Below, piece by piece: positions 35,711 to 49,545 of a stretch of 64,000 bases of DNA; within the stretch, counting starts at the first letter, position 1; each line of letters opens with the position of its first letter. The notes below the pieces were generated by a model that was not told the DNA's origin, did not search any database, and saw only the letters and a list, made by a program, of their open reading frames with translations. Source of the DNA: Heliocidaris tuberculata. Lineage: Eukaryota > Echinodermata > Echinoidea > Camarodonta > Echinometridae. The DNA is taken from contig CM046850.1 in assembly GCA_025618425.1 (NCBI GenBank), forward strand, positions 6,223,925-6,287,924, read 5' to 3'. The translations under genes were made by a program, and so were the position numbers.

Positions 35711-37746
35711 AGAAAAAAACCTCCCACAAAAATAGATTTTCATACCATGCCATTCATCAAGCTTGACCATCAAGAATGAATGAAAATGAATTATCATAAT
35801 CATTACCATGATTACATTGCCTGTATTAGTTCGCATTAATAAATAAGCAATACAACTCACGTAAAACTGGGGGGGGGGGGGATGACGAATAAGACATATA
35901 ACGTACCTCGATTGATGTAGTCGGTCAGACCGCAAGGGCTTATGCGCTCAATCCATGCGGTGTACATTACAATGTACGATCTACGGTAGATCGTAAAACA
36001 TTCATACTCCAACTCCAAAGAACATTCTCATACACGTGCCCCTCTGGTATAGAGAATACTTTATCTGCCACTGATAGTGGTTGTGTTCTTATCCTAGAGG
36101 TAATATCTTGTCATTGAAAGTCATTCTTCAATTTCATTCCGTTTCCGAAAAAGAGTTGATTACATCCGTGGAAGCGTCGGATACACTCATTTACCTAATT
36201 GCCGTTAACGGTTAAGTTTCTTTGATTCATAGGGTGCATTTCATCTCCATTATACCTTTCTCAGTGTGATTTTCTAGGACTTTGTTGTAAGTATCATGTG
36301 TATGAAGGTCAGGAAATGCGCTGATCTCCATTTTGTAATTGAAACCAGTAATGTTTCTCCATATCTGTAGAGGGATTCTTGATTTAACAAAATTGAAGTA
36401 TTATCTGATTATAATAACTTTGAAAAAAAAAATTATTATGGTCAAATGCCAAATGGCTATTAAGACAATCTAGATAGCATTCTTAAATTCCTTTTCATGT
36501 AGTAATTTAGTGAAGATCTGTTTTGAATAAACATGCTTCAAGTGAAAGCAAAATATTATATTTTGGTCATAGAGGCCGGAAACAAAGAAAATGAATCGTT
36601 CATGGAGAATGAAATGAATAAGTTAAGAAAAAAAAAAATTCATGCGTAATGTCCACAAATTTCTACTTTGTGCTTGAATCATTTTAAAATTGATGCCTTG
36701 ATTAATTAATGTGAAATCTAAGGATTAAAATGTTTCAAAAGCATTTCATGTAACTAAAATAGAACTGGATATAAACTCATAAAACATTACCTTTTATTTG
36801 GTTTAGATTGGTTGTGTCTAGTCATAAAAACATAATATTTTACTTTGATAAAGTATAATTCCTCTCCATTAATCACTGGTAATTCAGAGTCTTGAACAAT
36901 CTACAGAGTTCCCTTTTACATATCCGTGATGCAGTAATACTACTAGTAAATCACGGTACCTGGAATAATCACATTGTTCATTCGAACCATATAGTAGCTT
37001 GGCGATCATCATAAACTTCAACCACGCACGTGTATCTACTTAAAGCACTATTTCATGGTCCTGAAGTAGAGGCCACGCACGTGCAATCCGACCTTGGCAA
37101 TAATATGATTTGTGTGAAAGCAGAAACATAAGAAAAACAGGATGGTGAATGTTTGAAAGAAATCTGACAAGGAATAAGAAAGTTATGGATGTTTGAAAAA
37201 TGAGATCACTACATCTATGCGAATCTCTAATTGGCAATTTGATGAGTCGATTGTTATATACTGGCGGAAAACTCTCCCTTTTGTCGTATACTAAAATATC
37301 ATTAATTTGCGGTTTTCTCCGAAGCGCCTTAACCCTAGGGGCAGTACTCAAAATATATTGTAGATAACATATTGTTGTAGGTCCTCATTAAAAAATGAAC
37401 CTACTGGGTAATACATTTTGAGAAAAAAAATGACATTTTAGTCATTTTGTGTGTTGGAGCAAAAAGAAGAACTGTCCGCCACTTCATCACAGTTACATTA
37501 CCTATTCGGCCAATATGAAATTCCCTTTATGTATAGTGATAACAACTTTGAAAGGGTACCAATCACCAAAAAAATATTTTACTCTGTATGTTAGGGGTTC
37601 CATGTCATTCTACTATATTCCAAATTTGGGCTTCGAATATCACTTCTATAAAGAGATTTTACAAGTTTAATTATACTCTCTATAAGTATAAAAGCGACTC
37701 GTGAGTAGACTACTCAACGCTCCCGTACGCGCTCGCCAAGATAAGG
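35711..37746. other. AT-rich intergenic DNA
   Basis: A G run lies at about 35869-35881, and small palindromes near 35960-35998 include acgatctac/gtagatcgt. No gene is supported. Confidence 0.5.
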
Positions 37747-37788
37747 GCTCGCGCGGAACCGAACTAGGAGGTTCGGTTCCGCGCGAGC
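37747..37788. repeat. Perfect GC-rich hairpin, 18-bp stem
   Basis: The arm GCTCGCGCGGAACCGAAC at 37747-37764 is the exact inverse of 37771-37788 across the loop taggag. It is strikingly GC-rich inside AT-rich DNA. It is too short in loop and stem for a typical microRNA precursor. Nothing adjacent suggests a transcription unit. Confidence 0.85.
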
Positions 37789-37924
37789 ACCTTCATGTTA
37801 TCCTTTATTTCCTTCATACTCCTAAACTGTTGACCTATAGAACTTCAGATAAAGTTCTTTGAGGTTAATTTTATACTTCCTAACGGTACACAAATTCTTT
37901 TTTTCAGATGGTTGGTAAACTTTA

Positions 37925-38038
37925 AAAAATCATAACTTTCTCATTGCTTGTCCGATTTCGTTCAAACTGTCCCCAGTCTGCTTCTCTGATTTTTCTTCTT
38001 TCTTTAACAGCAACTTGTCATTTAGGTTGGATTTCCCT
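37925..38038. mobile_element. Right half of a TTAA-type MITE
   Basis: tcataactttct...ttcgttcaaactgtc leads to a terminal ggttggatttcccTTTAA (TTAA 38039-38042). It parallels the right half of the element at 38996-39352. The left end was not found. Confidence 0.45.
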
Positions 38039-38995
38039 TTAACGAATCATTAGGCCTATGAAATCGTGATATTTTGTAACTAGCATAATTTCGTGCATTT
38101 TAACGAAAACCACGTCCGTATAATTATGTTGTTGTAATTTATAACCTTTACGTGTCCGCTAATAGTAATAGCTCATGCATAAGGCCCTGTAGTCGAGTTA
38201 AAGCGCTAATCAACAAAACCCAAGCCTGCTTGGTCTTTATAGTCCATGGTATGAGGAGCACTTAAGGTGCTCCATGTTCGAGAGCAAGGCAGGGTGACCA
38301 TTTACCGCCTAATTACTGATAGATAAAGATGTCAATCTTAATAGAGAAATAGCCGTTTTTGCCTCGGGTTATTGTTATGATTGGACTCATGCTTTTCAGG
38401 TTCGAAAGTGTTTGTTTGTTGTTGTTTTCCCCAGGGTTTTCTGTTTTTAAGGAGGGTCATTTAATTTTGTTTCCTACTGGAAACTGATTATTTAATACTG
38501 GAGATAAATAACTTTTGTTTTATATTATTTACTGAATACGGGAGATCAATTACTGGCTTTGTCCGGGTCGGAGTCCATTGACTTCAAAATGATCCCATAT
38601 GGATTTATTTTTTAATGAAGATATTTCCATGTTTAAGGATAAAATGCTACCTTTTTTTTTTTTGGGGGGGGGGGGGAGAATACACCACTTTCCTCATCTT
38701 TTAATCATACAAACTTGATAAACCACCCTCTGACATGTATGATAATGAAAGCATCTCAAAATGTGTTTGTGATACTGTTTTTATACTAAGGCACAAAGCT
38801 ATTAAACGCGTACATATTAACGCGATCACTTTCTTTAAACAGTTCCAGAATGTCTAAGGATTATAATCATTTCGTACCACGTGACACCAAAATGTTGTTG
38901 GCAGGAAAATAATATCAATTCCTCTCTGAATTTTCACTTTTAGCAGTAACCAGTTATTACCCCTCCATAAACCTCATGAAAACGAGGAATATTAA

Positions 38996-39352
38996 AGGGA
39001 AAGTCCACCTTGATATCAAGTTGGTTTTAAAAGAAGCAGATTTTTTGGGTTTTTTTTTTAAAGTTGTAAATAATCATTGCACTTGTGTTTTACACAAAAC
39101 CTGTATATGAAACAAATCTATTCCATCATCAACAACTAAAAAAAATGAAAATTTGATATGAAATATGTGTACTGGGCAAATGGGAGAGGAGCTCGCAAAA
39201 TACATCACGGAGATGCCAATATCTGGTTGATTTATTACAACTTCCATAATTCATAACTTTGTTATTTCGTATTGGATTTTGCTCAAACTTTCGTTAATAA
39301 TTTTTTGCTTTTATTATTAAAAATAAACAAAATTCCAGGCTAGACTTCCACT
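38996..39352. mobile_element. piggyBac-like MITE, family 3
   Basis: It lies between TTAA 38992-38995 and TTAA 39353-39356. Ends are AGGGAAAGTCCACC and the inverse of AGTGGAAGTCTAGCC. The 357 bp has no frame. Confidence 0.7.
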
Positions 39353-39356
39353 TTAA

Positions 39357-40975
39357 CTCTTGTCATCGGATGGCATTGCGAAGACACACCAGATGGTAGG
39401 CTTTCCTGCCAAAAGAGACGAGGAAAACATCACAGTGTAGAACGTAATTGTTACGGATAGTTTTACAAACAGACGTGGTGACAAAGAAACTGAAGAACGA
39501 TTTCATCCAGCTGCTACGTAGATGTCAGTGAACCATGCAATTACACGAAAGGAAAGAAATTGATAATTTATTTTTTTTTTAAAAGGAAAGAAAGAAAGGC
39601 AAATATACAACACATGTCAAATCGCGAAACTAACCCATTTTCGACTCATATTTTCTTTATCTCTCTCTACTTCATTGTTCTTTATGATAAATATTCCTCT
39701 TTTAAAAAAATATCAATGCTATAAAATTTAATTTATTGTATTTCAAGCTCACCCCGTTTTGTCAACTCTTCCCTATTTTGAAGCCTCTGAAAACGCTCTA
39801 TTATTATTCATAAAAGGACGAAAAACTCGTTTGACATAATACGAGAAGCTGAATAATATGAAACACCTGTATTATCATGTACATCTGTAACGTATTTGTT
39901 TAAATTTGTTTGCATTGAAGTTGTACACGTATTTGATGAGCCAGAATGAATAGAAGTGAATTTGTTTGAAGTTATTCATCAACTTATATTATTATTTTGT
40001 GTAAACAAACCTGATCTGATGACTCACATTTGGAATGGAAAAGAAGGCAACTTGAGACAATACCCCATGAACAGTTAGTATTTCCCAATGAATTATATTA
40101 AATAAAAAAAGTAATTATCAAAGCACTGTAGCGAACCTTCAATTATTCTTTAACTACATGGGGTATGTTCCCAAAGCGTCTCACAAGTAAAAACATGTTC
40201 AAAATTTCCTGTTGGGCACGCATATTCAGAAGCAAATTTTGCCATCAAATTCCCTCTGGATACGCCATCTCGTATAGCCCACCAACCAGTCAACCAGAGA
40301 GCTATATAGTAGACATGAAATAAAATACAGTTGAGCTCACGTAACAACAAAAGTGACGAACGCCGGACGTTCGTTGCGAAATAATTGATTTACTCTTGAA
40401 ACACAGCTGAATACTGTAGACGACGATATCGAATTCTGGGGGGTTCTTTTCCCCTGTCAGAAAAGATTTCCTCAATGTTGGCGTTTCATCAGGCATGCCA
40501 GGGAACCACATGTGATGAACGGATAAGTGATACATGCAGATGGATGTCAAAGTACATGGCATGCAGCTTACAACTTTATCACTTCAGAAAAAAACCAAAA
40601 AAACCTTTGCCTACGTAATCGCTGTATTAAGCCCTATGGGAATGAGACAATTCAGCATAGTCAACAGGTTATTTGAGAGCATTTCCTGTGCTACAGTCGA
40701 GTTATTGGCCGATGTACAGAGTTTCACATTCAATGAAAGCATAGCCTTCTTTATCACCGTCATTAAACTTAACTTCATACAAGACATCATTAAACTTTTA
40801 GCAGCATTATCATTTAACATCTGTCTACTTTCAACATAGCAATGCTTTTCATTGATTTTCATTTATCAACAATGACTTTTGTTTTGAAAAAAAGTGGAAA
40901 TGATACAAATAAATAATAATAAAAAAAATAGTTTATAAATACGCAGCAAGACGTGCCTGGCCGGGGGCAAATGAA
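39357..40975. other. Intergenic DNA, nothing recognised
   Basis: No exon, element or RNA gene could be supported. Short frames near 40530-40860 on both strands lack any domain. Confidence 0.5.
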
Positions 40976-41190
40976 TAATAATAATAAGAATTCAATATTT
41001 ATATAGCGCCTATTAAAAAATTCTCTAAGCGCTTTACAATATACAACATAACTACCTAACTTAACTAACATAAGTACCTAACTTAACTAACTTAACTACG
41101 GGCAAATTACAATATACAACATAACTACCTAACTTAACTAACATAACCACCGACTTAACTAACTTAACTACCTAACTTAACTAAGGGGCA
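40976..41190. repeat. Dispersed repeat with GCGCTTTACAAT motif and AACTTAACTA minisatellite
   Basis: ATTTATATAGCGCC...TCTAAGCGCTTTACAAT is a sequence type I know as widespread in aquatic animal genomes. It is followed by tandem cctaacttaactaac units, including a repeat of acaatatacaacataactac. Confidence 0.6.
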
Positions 41191-41699
41191 AAATAATACA
41201 TTTAGCATTGCTTATAAACTTAACTCAACTTTATTACTGTTTACGGAAAAGATAGGTCTTAAGTGAAATGTTTGTTGTGACCAGTTTCAGTCTGTTATTC
41301 CCGCTCTCCCCTCAGTTTTCAGTCACTTTGGGGTAACTTTTAAAAATGGCACATTCCACGTTAGGAGCCCTTAGTTTGTCATCTACACTTAAATAAATAT
41401 AGGCTTCGACGTTGCTATGAAACGCAAAAACCACTTTGAAAATAGATCTATAATTAAATACATCCAGGAAACATAATATATCTTTTGAGCTCTGTTGATT
41501 TTTATACAAGTCATTAACGAATATGACGATGAAAAGTACAAACATGTGCATAATGACTTTATATCGGTTTGTTTTAATAATATATATATCTTTCTTTCTA
41601 AACAACGAACTGGAAAAAAAATATCTGTAACTATTAAAGGATGAATAACCCATTGCATCTTAGATCACGTGATTATCTTTATGTAACTTTTATCTCTGG

Positions 41700-41700
41700 C

Positions 41701-41733
<33 letters not shown>
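41700..41733. repeat. T homopolymer
   Basis: A run of about 31 T. The bases from 41191 to 42892 otherwise show no supported gene; a long A run lies near 42525-42549. Confidence 0.8.
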
Positions 41734-42896
41734 TCATTCAAATAGGCTGATTGGCAGACCTTTGGCGCCACTGGGCAAGCAGGCAACCTTGATCGTAATC
41801 AGTGACACGATGTTCGGCTGGTCGAAGCGCCAGTAATTGATTTAACAATGTGAAATATAGCTGCCATGTTATTCATCAGAGAAGCTCTTTTGCTTTACAT
41901 GTACGATAATAAAAGGCGTTTTTTCGACGCTCTACTACCTGTCATTAAACTTTCGCACTTTCTGATAACGACTTGAATCTTGTTTGTCGCAACGATAGGC
42001 TAATTTTGCAGGCTTTCAATTGATTTTCTACCTTTTCGTTTCTTCTCTTTCTTTTGCAAGGATACTTGGGGCTGCACTCGACCCAGTTTCAGTCTGTTGT
42101 AGAGCGCTGTATAGTCAGGGGTTTATTCGGGATCCCATTTCACACTCGAAAGACACTGATCTTACATATGTGTTTTGTTTTACCTCTGTATATTTTGATA
42201 GAGTCATTTATCAATAAATGTGTTAATTCTAATAAGTAATTCATCCCAACGACAGTATAATGAATATTCATATGGCATTTTACATATAGATACAAACCAC
42301 TTGGAAATATCACCCTCCAGTCATACATACCAGGAATCGACGGTGTCAAATGATTACATAACATGTCGGGATAGATATAATTTCAGTTGCTTTTAGAACC
42401 TTATGAAACTTACAAAATGTGACTCTGTATACATGCAGTCATAATTATTTTAATTCATACGTTTGAAAAAAAGGATGAATACAAGGGATCTTGTCTCAAA
42501 GAATAATAACCCCCCACCCCCACCAAAAAAAAAAAAAAAAAAAAAAAAATTAAAAAAAGAAAAGAAATCTTCGAATTGTTTAGGAAAAACCTGAATTGAT
42601 TTTATGATCGTGTGTAGGAGACTAATAAAATATCATATATTCATTCCTTTGAATCAGAATCAACAAGGATTATTCTTGAGATACTGTCGTGTCTTCTTAG
42701 ACGTCTGTTTAATATCATTTCGTCACGATTTTAATGTTCTCTTTTCGTCGGGGATGATCAAAATTTAATAACATTTTGTCTGAGACCGCCAGGCTTTCTA
42801 ATCTTAAAGATGGATGTGACTGCATATTGATCCTTCAATAATGAAAGGAAATGACATTGCAAGCGAAGCGTATTTGATGAGACAAATTTGTGTTAA

Positions 42897-43296
42897 CCTT
42901 TTCAGGACAGGAATTATTTTAGGGCTAAATTGATCTCATTTTGCTCTTCAAATTGGCAACAATAATATATATATATATATTTTAGTGCCACATGGCTCTA
43001 ATAACAATATACATGGTTAGGAACTTTGTCAAAAATTTGAAGAACAAAATTGCCAATTTCGATTTAAAAAAATGATTTTGAACATCTCAATGTGTTGCCA
43101 ATTTAAGGATTTCAAAGCTTATTCTCGTTTAAAAAAATTCCAGTCATCAAACGCAATATGGTCATGCAACAAAAATGGACATAGTGTGTGCAGAAAATTT
43201 TGCTCTTTCTACTCATGCATCTAGTATATTTTTTAGAGCTCTGAATCAAAAGTTATTGAGCCAAACCACAAAATGTGGTCAATTGTCTTGCAAGGG
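42897..43296. mobile_element. piggyBac-like MITE, family 1, copy B
   Basis: Bounded by TTAA 42893-42896 and TTAA 43297-43300. It is alignable along its whole length to 24462-24868, for example caatgtgttgccaatttaag and gagctctgaatcaaaagtta, with an added (TA)n tract near 42968. Confidence 0.8.
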
Positions 43297-43300
43297 TTAA

Positions 43301-44867
43301 GCATGTCAACATAAAACATCGGGATGGACAGGAACATAAATTGGAAATTTTAATATTGTTAAAATCATTTTCACCAGGAATAATGTGACCCTGCTCTTTC
43401 TTTACGATACCATAAAAGAAAATGAAAAGAATATGCATCACATAATGCGCAAATAAAGAACGCTCTTCATTTTGTCTGTTTCTAAGGGCCGATTGGTCCT
43501 GTTTACTTATATTTTTTCCGTATCTGATGAATAAAGTTCAAATGAAAAACCAAAAATGTTTGAATTGTGTGTATTTTTATCCCCTAAAATACTTTTCAGA
43601 AATTTTATTTTCGATGCCTCCTCTTTGATTCTCTTTCCCTTTCTCTTTTCTATTTTGTTCTTCCTTTTTTATCAGTGTTCTTTCTCTCTGTCGCATCGTG
43701 TATGTGTGTGTGTATGTGAGGGTGTGTGCGTGTTTTTCTCCCGCTCCCAGTAGCCCCCTCCTTTACTGCCCATATTTTACGTCTTTTTTCATTTTTTTTC
43801 ATTTTTTTCATTTTTTTCATTTTTTTCATTTTTTTTTTTTTTTGGGGGGGGGGCTTGTCTGACTATCGCTGTTATAGTTTGGGTTTATTTCATTATTATT
43901 ATTTTTTTATCATTATCAATGGGGGGGGGGGGGGGTGGGGGTGGGCGGGAGCGTGAGCCATGATTCTTCCCTGCCCCTCAATTTATTCTTTCCTCGTTCA
44001 CACTTATCGTTTACTTGTACAGGTATGTATACATCCATTACGTTAACATTTTAGTAATAAACGCACATCATTCGTGTAAATTATTATTCAAGTGTGAACA
44101 GGTGCTTAGCTTAGGATAACTGCTAGGCGTGGAAGCCGCAAGTGAACAGAGTATACCGGGTTTTTTTTTTTTTTTTTTTTTTTTTCTCTCTCACCTTCTT
44201 TCAGTAGCATCCTAAGGCGCCGGTATCTGTTTTCAAAGATCGGACGAGGTGAATGAAGTCTTTTACTGCTAATAGCGATTGAAATGCGTGTATTTTGTGA
44301 GGCGTTTTCGCATCTATCGGAGCCCGAGGCGTAAGCGGTAAACAGCGTCGGTGGCGGGTCCTGTTTTTTTTTTTTTCTCTCTTTTTTTTTTACGCATTGA
44401 GGATAAAACTCGTGTTGTCGGCAAATGTTACTGATAAAACTGGACTAAGTCCGTTGAGTTATGGAGCACCAGGTGTGAAGCTCCTTTTCTGTGCAAATTA
44501 CTGGTGGCAATTCTGTAATAAAATGAATAACGAAAATAATTAGACATGAAATTAAAATAAAAGATGGCTTTTTATCCATAATGACAGGTTATATTTGTGA
44601 GTTTGATTACAGAATGACAGGAAGGTTGTTTTTGTTGTTCTTTTTTTTTGTTGTTTTGTTGTTGTTGTTTTTTTGTTTTGCTAAACGGGATGAAGAGGTT
44701 GACAGTATCGATAAATGATAAAACTAACTCTACTCACCTGATCGGGTTTCAAACCTGAACTAAATTTAAAAGAAAAAAAAAAATACCCATGTCAGTAGTA
44801 TGGGTTCTCTCATTTTAGGGATTACTTTTTTAATTCCAGAAAACCTGCCTTGATAAAGCGATGTCAA
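43301..44867. other. Intergenic DNA with homopolymer runs
   Basis: T-then-G junctions lie at about 43830-43852, a G run at 43921, a T run at 44161-44185, and (GTT)-rich sequence at 44625-44680. No gene is seen. Confidence 0.5.
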
Positions 44868-44946
44868 TTAACCCTTTGCTGACGGGAACCGAATGGTCCC
44901 TCATTAATCCTATAGGAATGAGAGATTCCAGTAGTCGACGGGTTAA
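44868..44946. mobile_element. Tiny TTAA-bounded palindromic element
   Basis: TTAACCCTTTGCTGACGGGA at the left and the inverted gtcgacgggttaa at the right enclose an inner palindrome centred on CCTATAGG. It is related at its left end to 7056. It is the smallest member of the TTAA-type elements here. Confidence 0.55.
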
Positions 44947-47170
44947 TCCAGGGTAATATAAACAGAAGAAACATAACAGCACGCCACTTATTAGCAAGGA
45001 AGTTAAAAATAAATAGTGTCACAACAAACCGCTTGCCTTTGAAGTATGTTCGACGCCACCGCAACAAACATGCGCTCTACACCATGTACACTTTTCTTTA
45101 AATGAGAAATAATAACCAACAAGCTGTGATTTTACTTTCGGTTCCCTCATAAATTATCCTCATTTCCAGTTTAACTCAGTCCTTAATTCACACGCAACTA
45201 CAAGCAAAACAACAATCGGGTATATTTTAAGTACTCATATGTTCATTAAAAAAACAAAACAAAATAGTATATTTTTAAGAAATACAATTTCATTTCGGTA
45301 CAGGATATAACGGATGTAATTCTATTGCAATGTTAATTACTTTTCACAAACCCACATGTAACCATGTAAAATCGACGATTTAGAGTCAAAAGAGTCAAAA
45401 GAACAAGACTGTCGGGCTTTTTTTTTTTTCCCCGGGACAGCGCCTCATAAGGCATTGACCATATTGACTTTAACCTGAGTTACTAGGAAAGGGATCCAAA
45501 CTGTAAAATGTAATGTTTTAGAAGGGCTCTATCGCTAAATTTATTCACATAGATGCACGGTACGGAATTGCATACATCGTAATTAATTATATAACAACTG
45601 TACATCTAATTTGAGCGTTCACTGATTTGTCAAGTCAAGTCAACTGCACTTCATGTAACTTCAAATGATGAAATCACTCTGAAGCTCTCCCGTTTACTTT
45701 TGCGACAAGGAGTATCAGACATCAAAGAACCAGTATAGTTCAGTAAATCAAATTGCACAATTTTTAGAATCAGCCAGATGTTTGTATTGATTATTCTTGT
45801 TGCACCCTGTCTATTCATACCTCCTTGCTTTTAGCACATTTTATTTCAAATGTCATCTTTCGAAAGCTGCGACCAACCGACAACCTCTCACCCGTGATGA
45901 AAAATCGCAACCACATTTCGTCACGGAGGCGTTGAACCTTGGGTGCTGAGGTTGTTGCGTGGGAATAATGTGCATAATTTATATTATCACCTGCTTACGT
46001 TTGATTTGCTATAAATGCTAGTGAGTGAAAATCAGATAACTACTGTCCTTATTCCTTCTATATGTTCTAGATTCCTCTCACATCACAGCCTTTCAACATC
46101 TCCTCTGTCCCTTGGAAATATCTGTGTTGTAATTTTTTCAAAGACTTTCTTTTCCAAGTGTCAAAATCTGAGCCTCAAAGGATTTAATTCTAAGCGTTTC
46201 ACGGCGCACAAGTGTATGTGTGTGTGTGTGTGTGGGGGGGGGGGCTGAACCTTGCGGGGTCAAAATGTATATACTAGAAGTGAACATTTTACATCTTCTA
46301 ATGCTTTATATCATACGGTTAATGCTCTTTGACCGATTTGGGGTGCCAAACTTTAGTCTGTATAATAAATCTATGTAAAATTCATTTTCAAGATCAATGC
46401 ATGATTTATATATTTATATATCTGGGGGTTATCTTGTGCTCAAACTTCCCTTAAGAGGAATAAAATTTTCATTTCCATTTTACAGTCTCACACGATCAAT
46501 GGGGTAGACAATGTTAATGAGAGCCAGGGGTATCCGATAAGTTCGCTGAGCGAGAATAATTATGGCGACACTTTTTCTCTTGAATTTAAAGTTCCGAAAA
46601 AAAAAAATCCTTTTAAGATCAATATTCCATAGGGAATAAGAGTGATTAAGGCCTGCATATACGCGTTGTAGTTGTTTTTTTTATTTTTATAGTTGTGGAT
46701 AAAACCTAAATTCTGGAAATTTATTATTTTTTTTTAAATATAGATATGCAATTGCAGTTATAACACTTTTCTATTCGTGGCATTGTGTGAAAATGAAAAA
46801 AAAAAGTGATAGGAAAGCAATATGTGGTATACTGGATGATCTGTAATGTGTAAACATACTGATTTTATTTCGTCAGTATTGCAATAGATTTACGAAGCAT
46901 TCATTTATTTATCTTAAACATGAGTCTAAACCAAAAAGGAAAACTTCGTTATCTATGCAGGGCGACTTTGAAAGAGGAGAATACTTTTAGACAAAAAAAA
47001 AAAAAAAAAAAAAAAAGTGTAATCGATGTGAAGGATGAAGGCTGTAATAGTACAATTAACAACATATCCGCAAAAAACTAATTAACTAAACTAACAAACA
47101 TAATAAACGATAGCTGATGTCTATTCAGATGCATCTTTCTTCCCGTCCGAGGACAAATCCCCGCTGCGTC
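44947..47170. other. Intergenic DNA, nothing recognised
   Basis: It contains a short (GT)n and G run near 46215-46243 and an A run near 46995-47016. No exon is supported. Confidence 0.5.
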
Positions 47171-47174
47171 TTAA

Positions 47175-47551
47175 AGAGAAGGTTAAGTGCTGGTATTGTG
47201 AAACAATTTTGTGAACTTTCTTTTTCCTCTTATGTCATCGTGGAAGAGCATCATAGTAGAAATTTCCCCTGGAAGGGATTGCTCTTCAAATGCCCTCGTA
47301 TTCGAAATATCCTGAGAAATAGCTGAAAAGTTTATACCAAACTTTCATGCCAAACGTGAGTGTAGTCCCACATACCCATTTATGTGTGCAGAGCTGTTCA
47401 CTGTTATGATTTCCAGCAAGATTTAGACACTTTCTTATCATTTTGATGACTTAAACACCACGAAATACACCATTATTTTATGTACTACAAAAATTAACTT
47501 TTTTCAGTTGTTTCTTTCACATTGCAATCTGGCCAGAACTCAATTTTGTCT
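47175..47551. mobile_element. piggyBac-like MITE, family 2, copy B
   Basis: Bounded by TTAA 47171-47174 and TTAA 47552-47555. It matches 26265-26607 and 58271-58629, for example catcatagtagaaattt and tgcccaaatgccc-type blocks, and ends in ccagaactcaattttgtct. Confidence 0.75.
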
Positions 47552-48355
47552 TTAAAACCGTTCACGGTCTCTATCTCTTCCACAGCCTCGTTTCGTCTTT
47601 AAGACCGTTCCCAGTCACAGCAAAGTTATCTCAGGGACTCTCTTACGTCGATGTTCATTTCCGTTCTGGTGCCGTATATGACCACTAATGATGACGATTT
47701 CAAAGGGAGCAGCGACAAGGCCCTGGATGCGGGTGGGGTCATTTCAGGGTCACGGAGATAGCTATACAGTATATCAACCCATTAGTCATACCCGAGACGA
47801 ATATCAAGAGTTTAAATCTGATTTAATGGTGAACGCTCCCAAGATGGAAGGTTCGAAAAATTGGAAAGTGCGGGGGAGGGGGGAGTTTAATTTATCGGGC
47901 CAAACTTTGCGGAAGTTCTTGAAAAATTCCACACAAACATTGTCTTAAGATTGTTTGTCTTGACGACAAACCTAAGTAAGGACGTCACGTTTACAAAAAG
48001 GGTAAATAAAAAAGTGCTAAATATAGGCATCCTATCCTTCGAACAACGAACATACTTGATTATTCTAGTCTTTGATAGATAGGCACGGTTTCGGATTTTT
48101 TAAATTTAAAAAATTTTTTTTTAAATAAACATTGACGAGAACGAAATTGAGCAAATTCACAATATGGCGTTGGTACGGTAGAAAAGAGATATTGAAGTAG
48201 GAGAGAGAAAGAGAAAGAGAGATCAAAGAGAAATAGAGAGTGAGATAGAGAGGGGGATGAGAGAGGAGACGTGGTTAGAGAGAAAAGGAGAGAGAGAGAG
48301 AGAGAGAGAAAGAGAAAGTTTTCATTCTCATTGATATTATAGGCCCTAATTAATC

Positions 48356-48559
48356 TGTTTTCATTCTCATTTTCATATCATTGTTGTTATTTTTTTTCTT
48401 ACAATGCAAACGTTAATGCTCTTTATTTTGCTTGTAATAATCGAAAATGTTTCTACACTTAGTTTTGTTGTCATTTGTTTTGTATATTGTTAATTGCAAA
48501 ATAGTTAGTGTTCTATACTTTGAAAAATGAAAATGTAATGAAATAAAATCTAAATCTGA
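48356..48559 (+). mobile_element. Solo 3' end of the LINE family at 60570-63411
   Basis: This segment aligns with about 63170-63395: ttttcattctcattttcat, gctctttattttgcttgtaa, then tactttgaaaaatgaaaatg and aatgaaataaaatctaaatc. It ends in a short (ATCTGA) tail. It is a severely 5'-truncated copy of the same family in the same orientation. Confidence 0.85.
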
Positions 48560-49079
48560 AAGGAGAAGGAGAAAAGTGGGACAATTGAAAACAGGAGAAA
48601 GAAAGAGAGTGAGCGAGAGAGAGAGAAAGAGAGGAGAAATAGATGGAAAAGCACTTCTCAAGAGGAGCTCTAAGCAATCGTGGCGTCTTAAACTCACCCA
48701 TCATGTTTCCAAGCACCACTTCAATGACGGTAACGTGTTATAGGGTCAGTAAGGGGTCAGTAACGAGGTATACCTCAGGGTTCTTTGGTCTCCCCCAAGG
48801 CCCATTCCACCTGTCAATAACATTGGACTTGCTTGCATTAGTCATACATTTTGTGGCAAAATGTGTCGGGTAGCATTTGACAGCAAAACACGGGAACGAA
48901 AGGTTACCTTTGATAATCTCTGACTTTCTACTTAAAGGTTATGCTGAGGCACCAAGAATGAAACTTCAATTGAATTACATATAAAGTATATTTATTAAAC
49001 AATACATTATGACACGTAACGACATTTAACATGGAGAGTTGACGGTTAATAAATGCAAAGCCAAAAATCATTTGTAGGT

Positions 49080-49545
49080 CCAAAATACGCTATCCTGATT
49101 GGTCGAAGGTCGAGATGCATTTGGTGTTTGGAGTTGCTTTTAATACAGGATTCTGATTGGTTGAATGCCAATATGCGTTCAGTTTTGGATTTGCTTTCAT
49201 TAACAACTTTGAAAGCAACTCCCCAAACTCTAATATTAAAATGAAACTCCTAAATAAGTGATTCTGATTAGTGCGTTTGGTGTTTGGCGTTGTTTATAAG
49301 AAAGGACTCTGATTGGTTGAAAGTGGAGATGCGTTTCATTTTGGGAGTTGCTTTGAATAGCTACCTTGAAGGCAAATCCAAAATTCAAAAGGAACTCGTA
49401 AATAAGCGATTCTGATTGGTTAAAAGTCGAGATGTGTTTGGAGTTGTTGTTAATTGCAGCTTTTAATGCAACTCCAGAATTCAAGCGGAACTCGTGCGTT
49501 TCACTTTTGAGGTTGCTTTCAATACATGACTATGATTGGTTGTAA
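49080..49545. repeat. Irregular tandem array with ATTGG motifs
   Basis: Six units share the pattern ctgattggttgaaagtcgag then atgcgttt and ggagttgctttnaat, starting near 49091, 49151, 49262, 49310, 49412 and 49530. Five of the six carry ATTGG, the reverse of a CCAAT box. It could be an old satellite; a promoter role is speculation. Confidence 0.65.
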
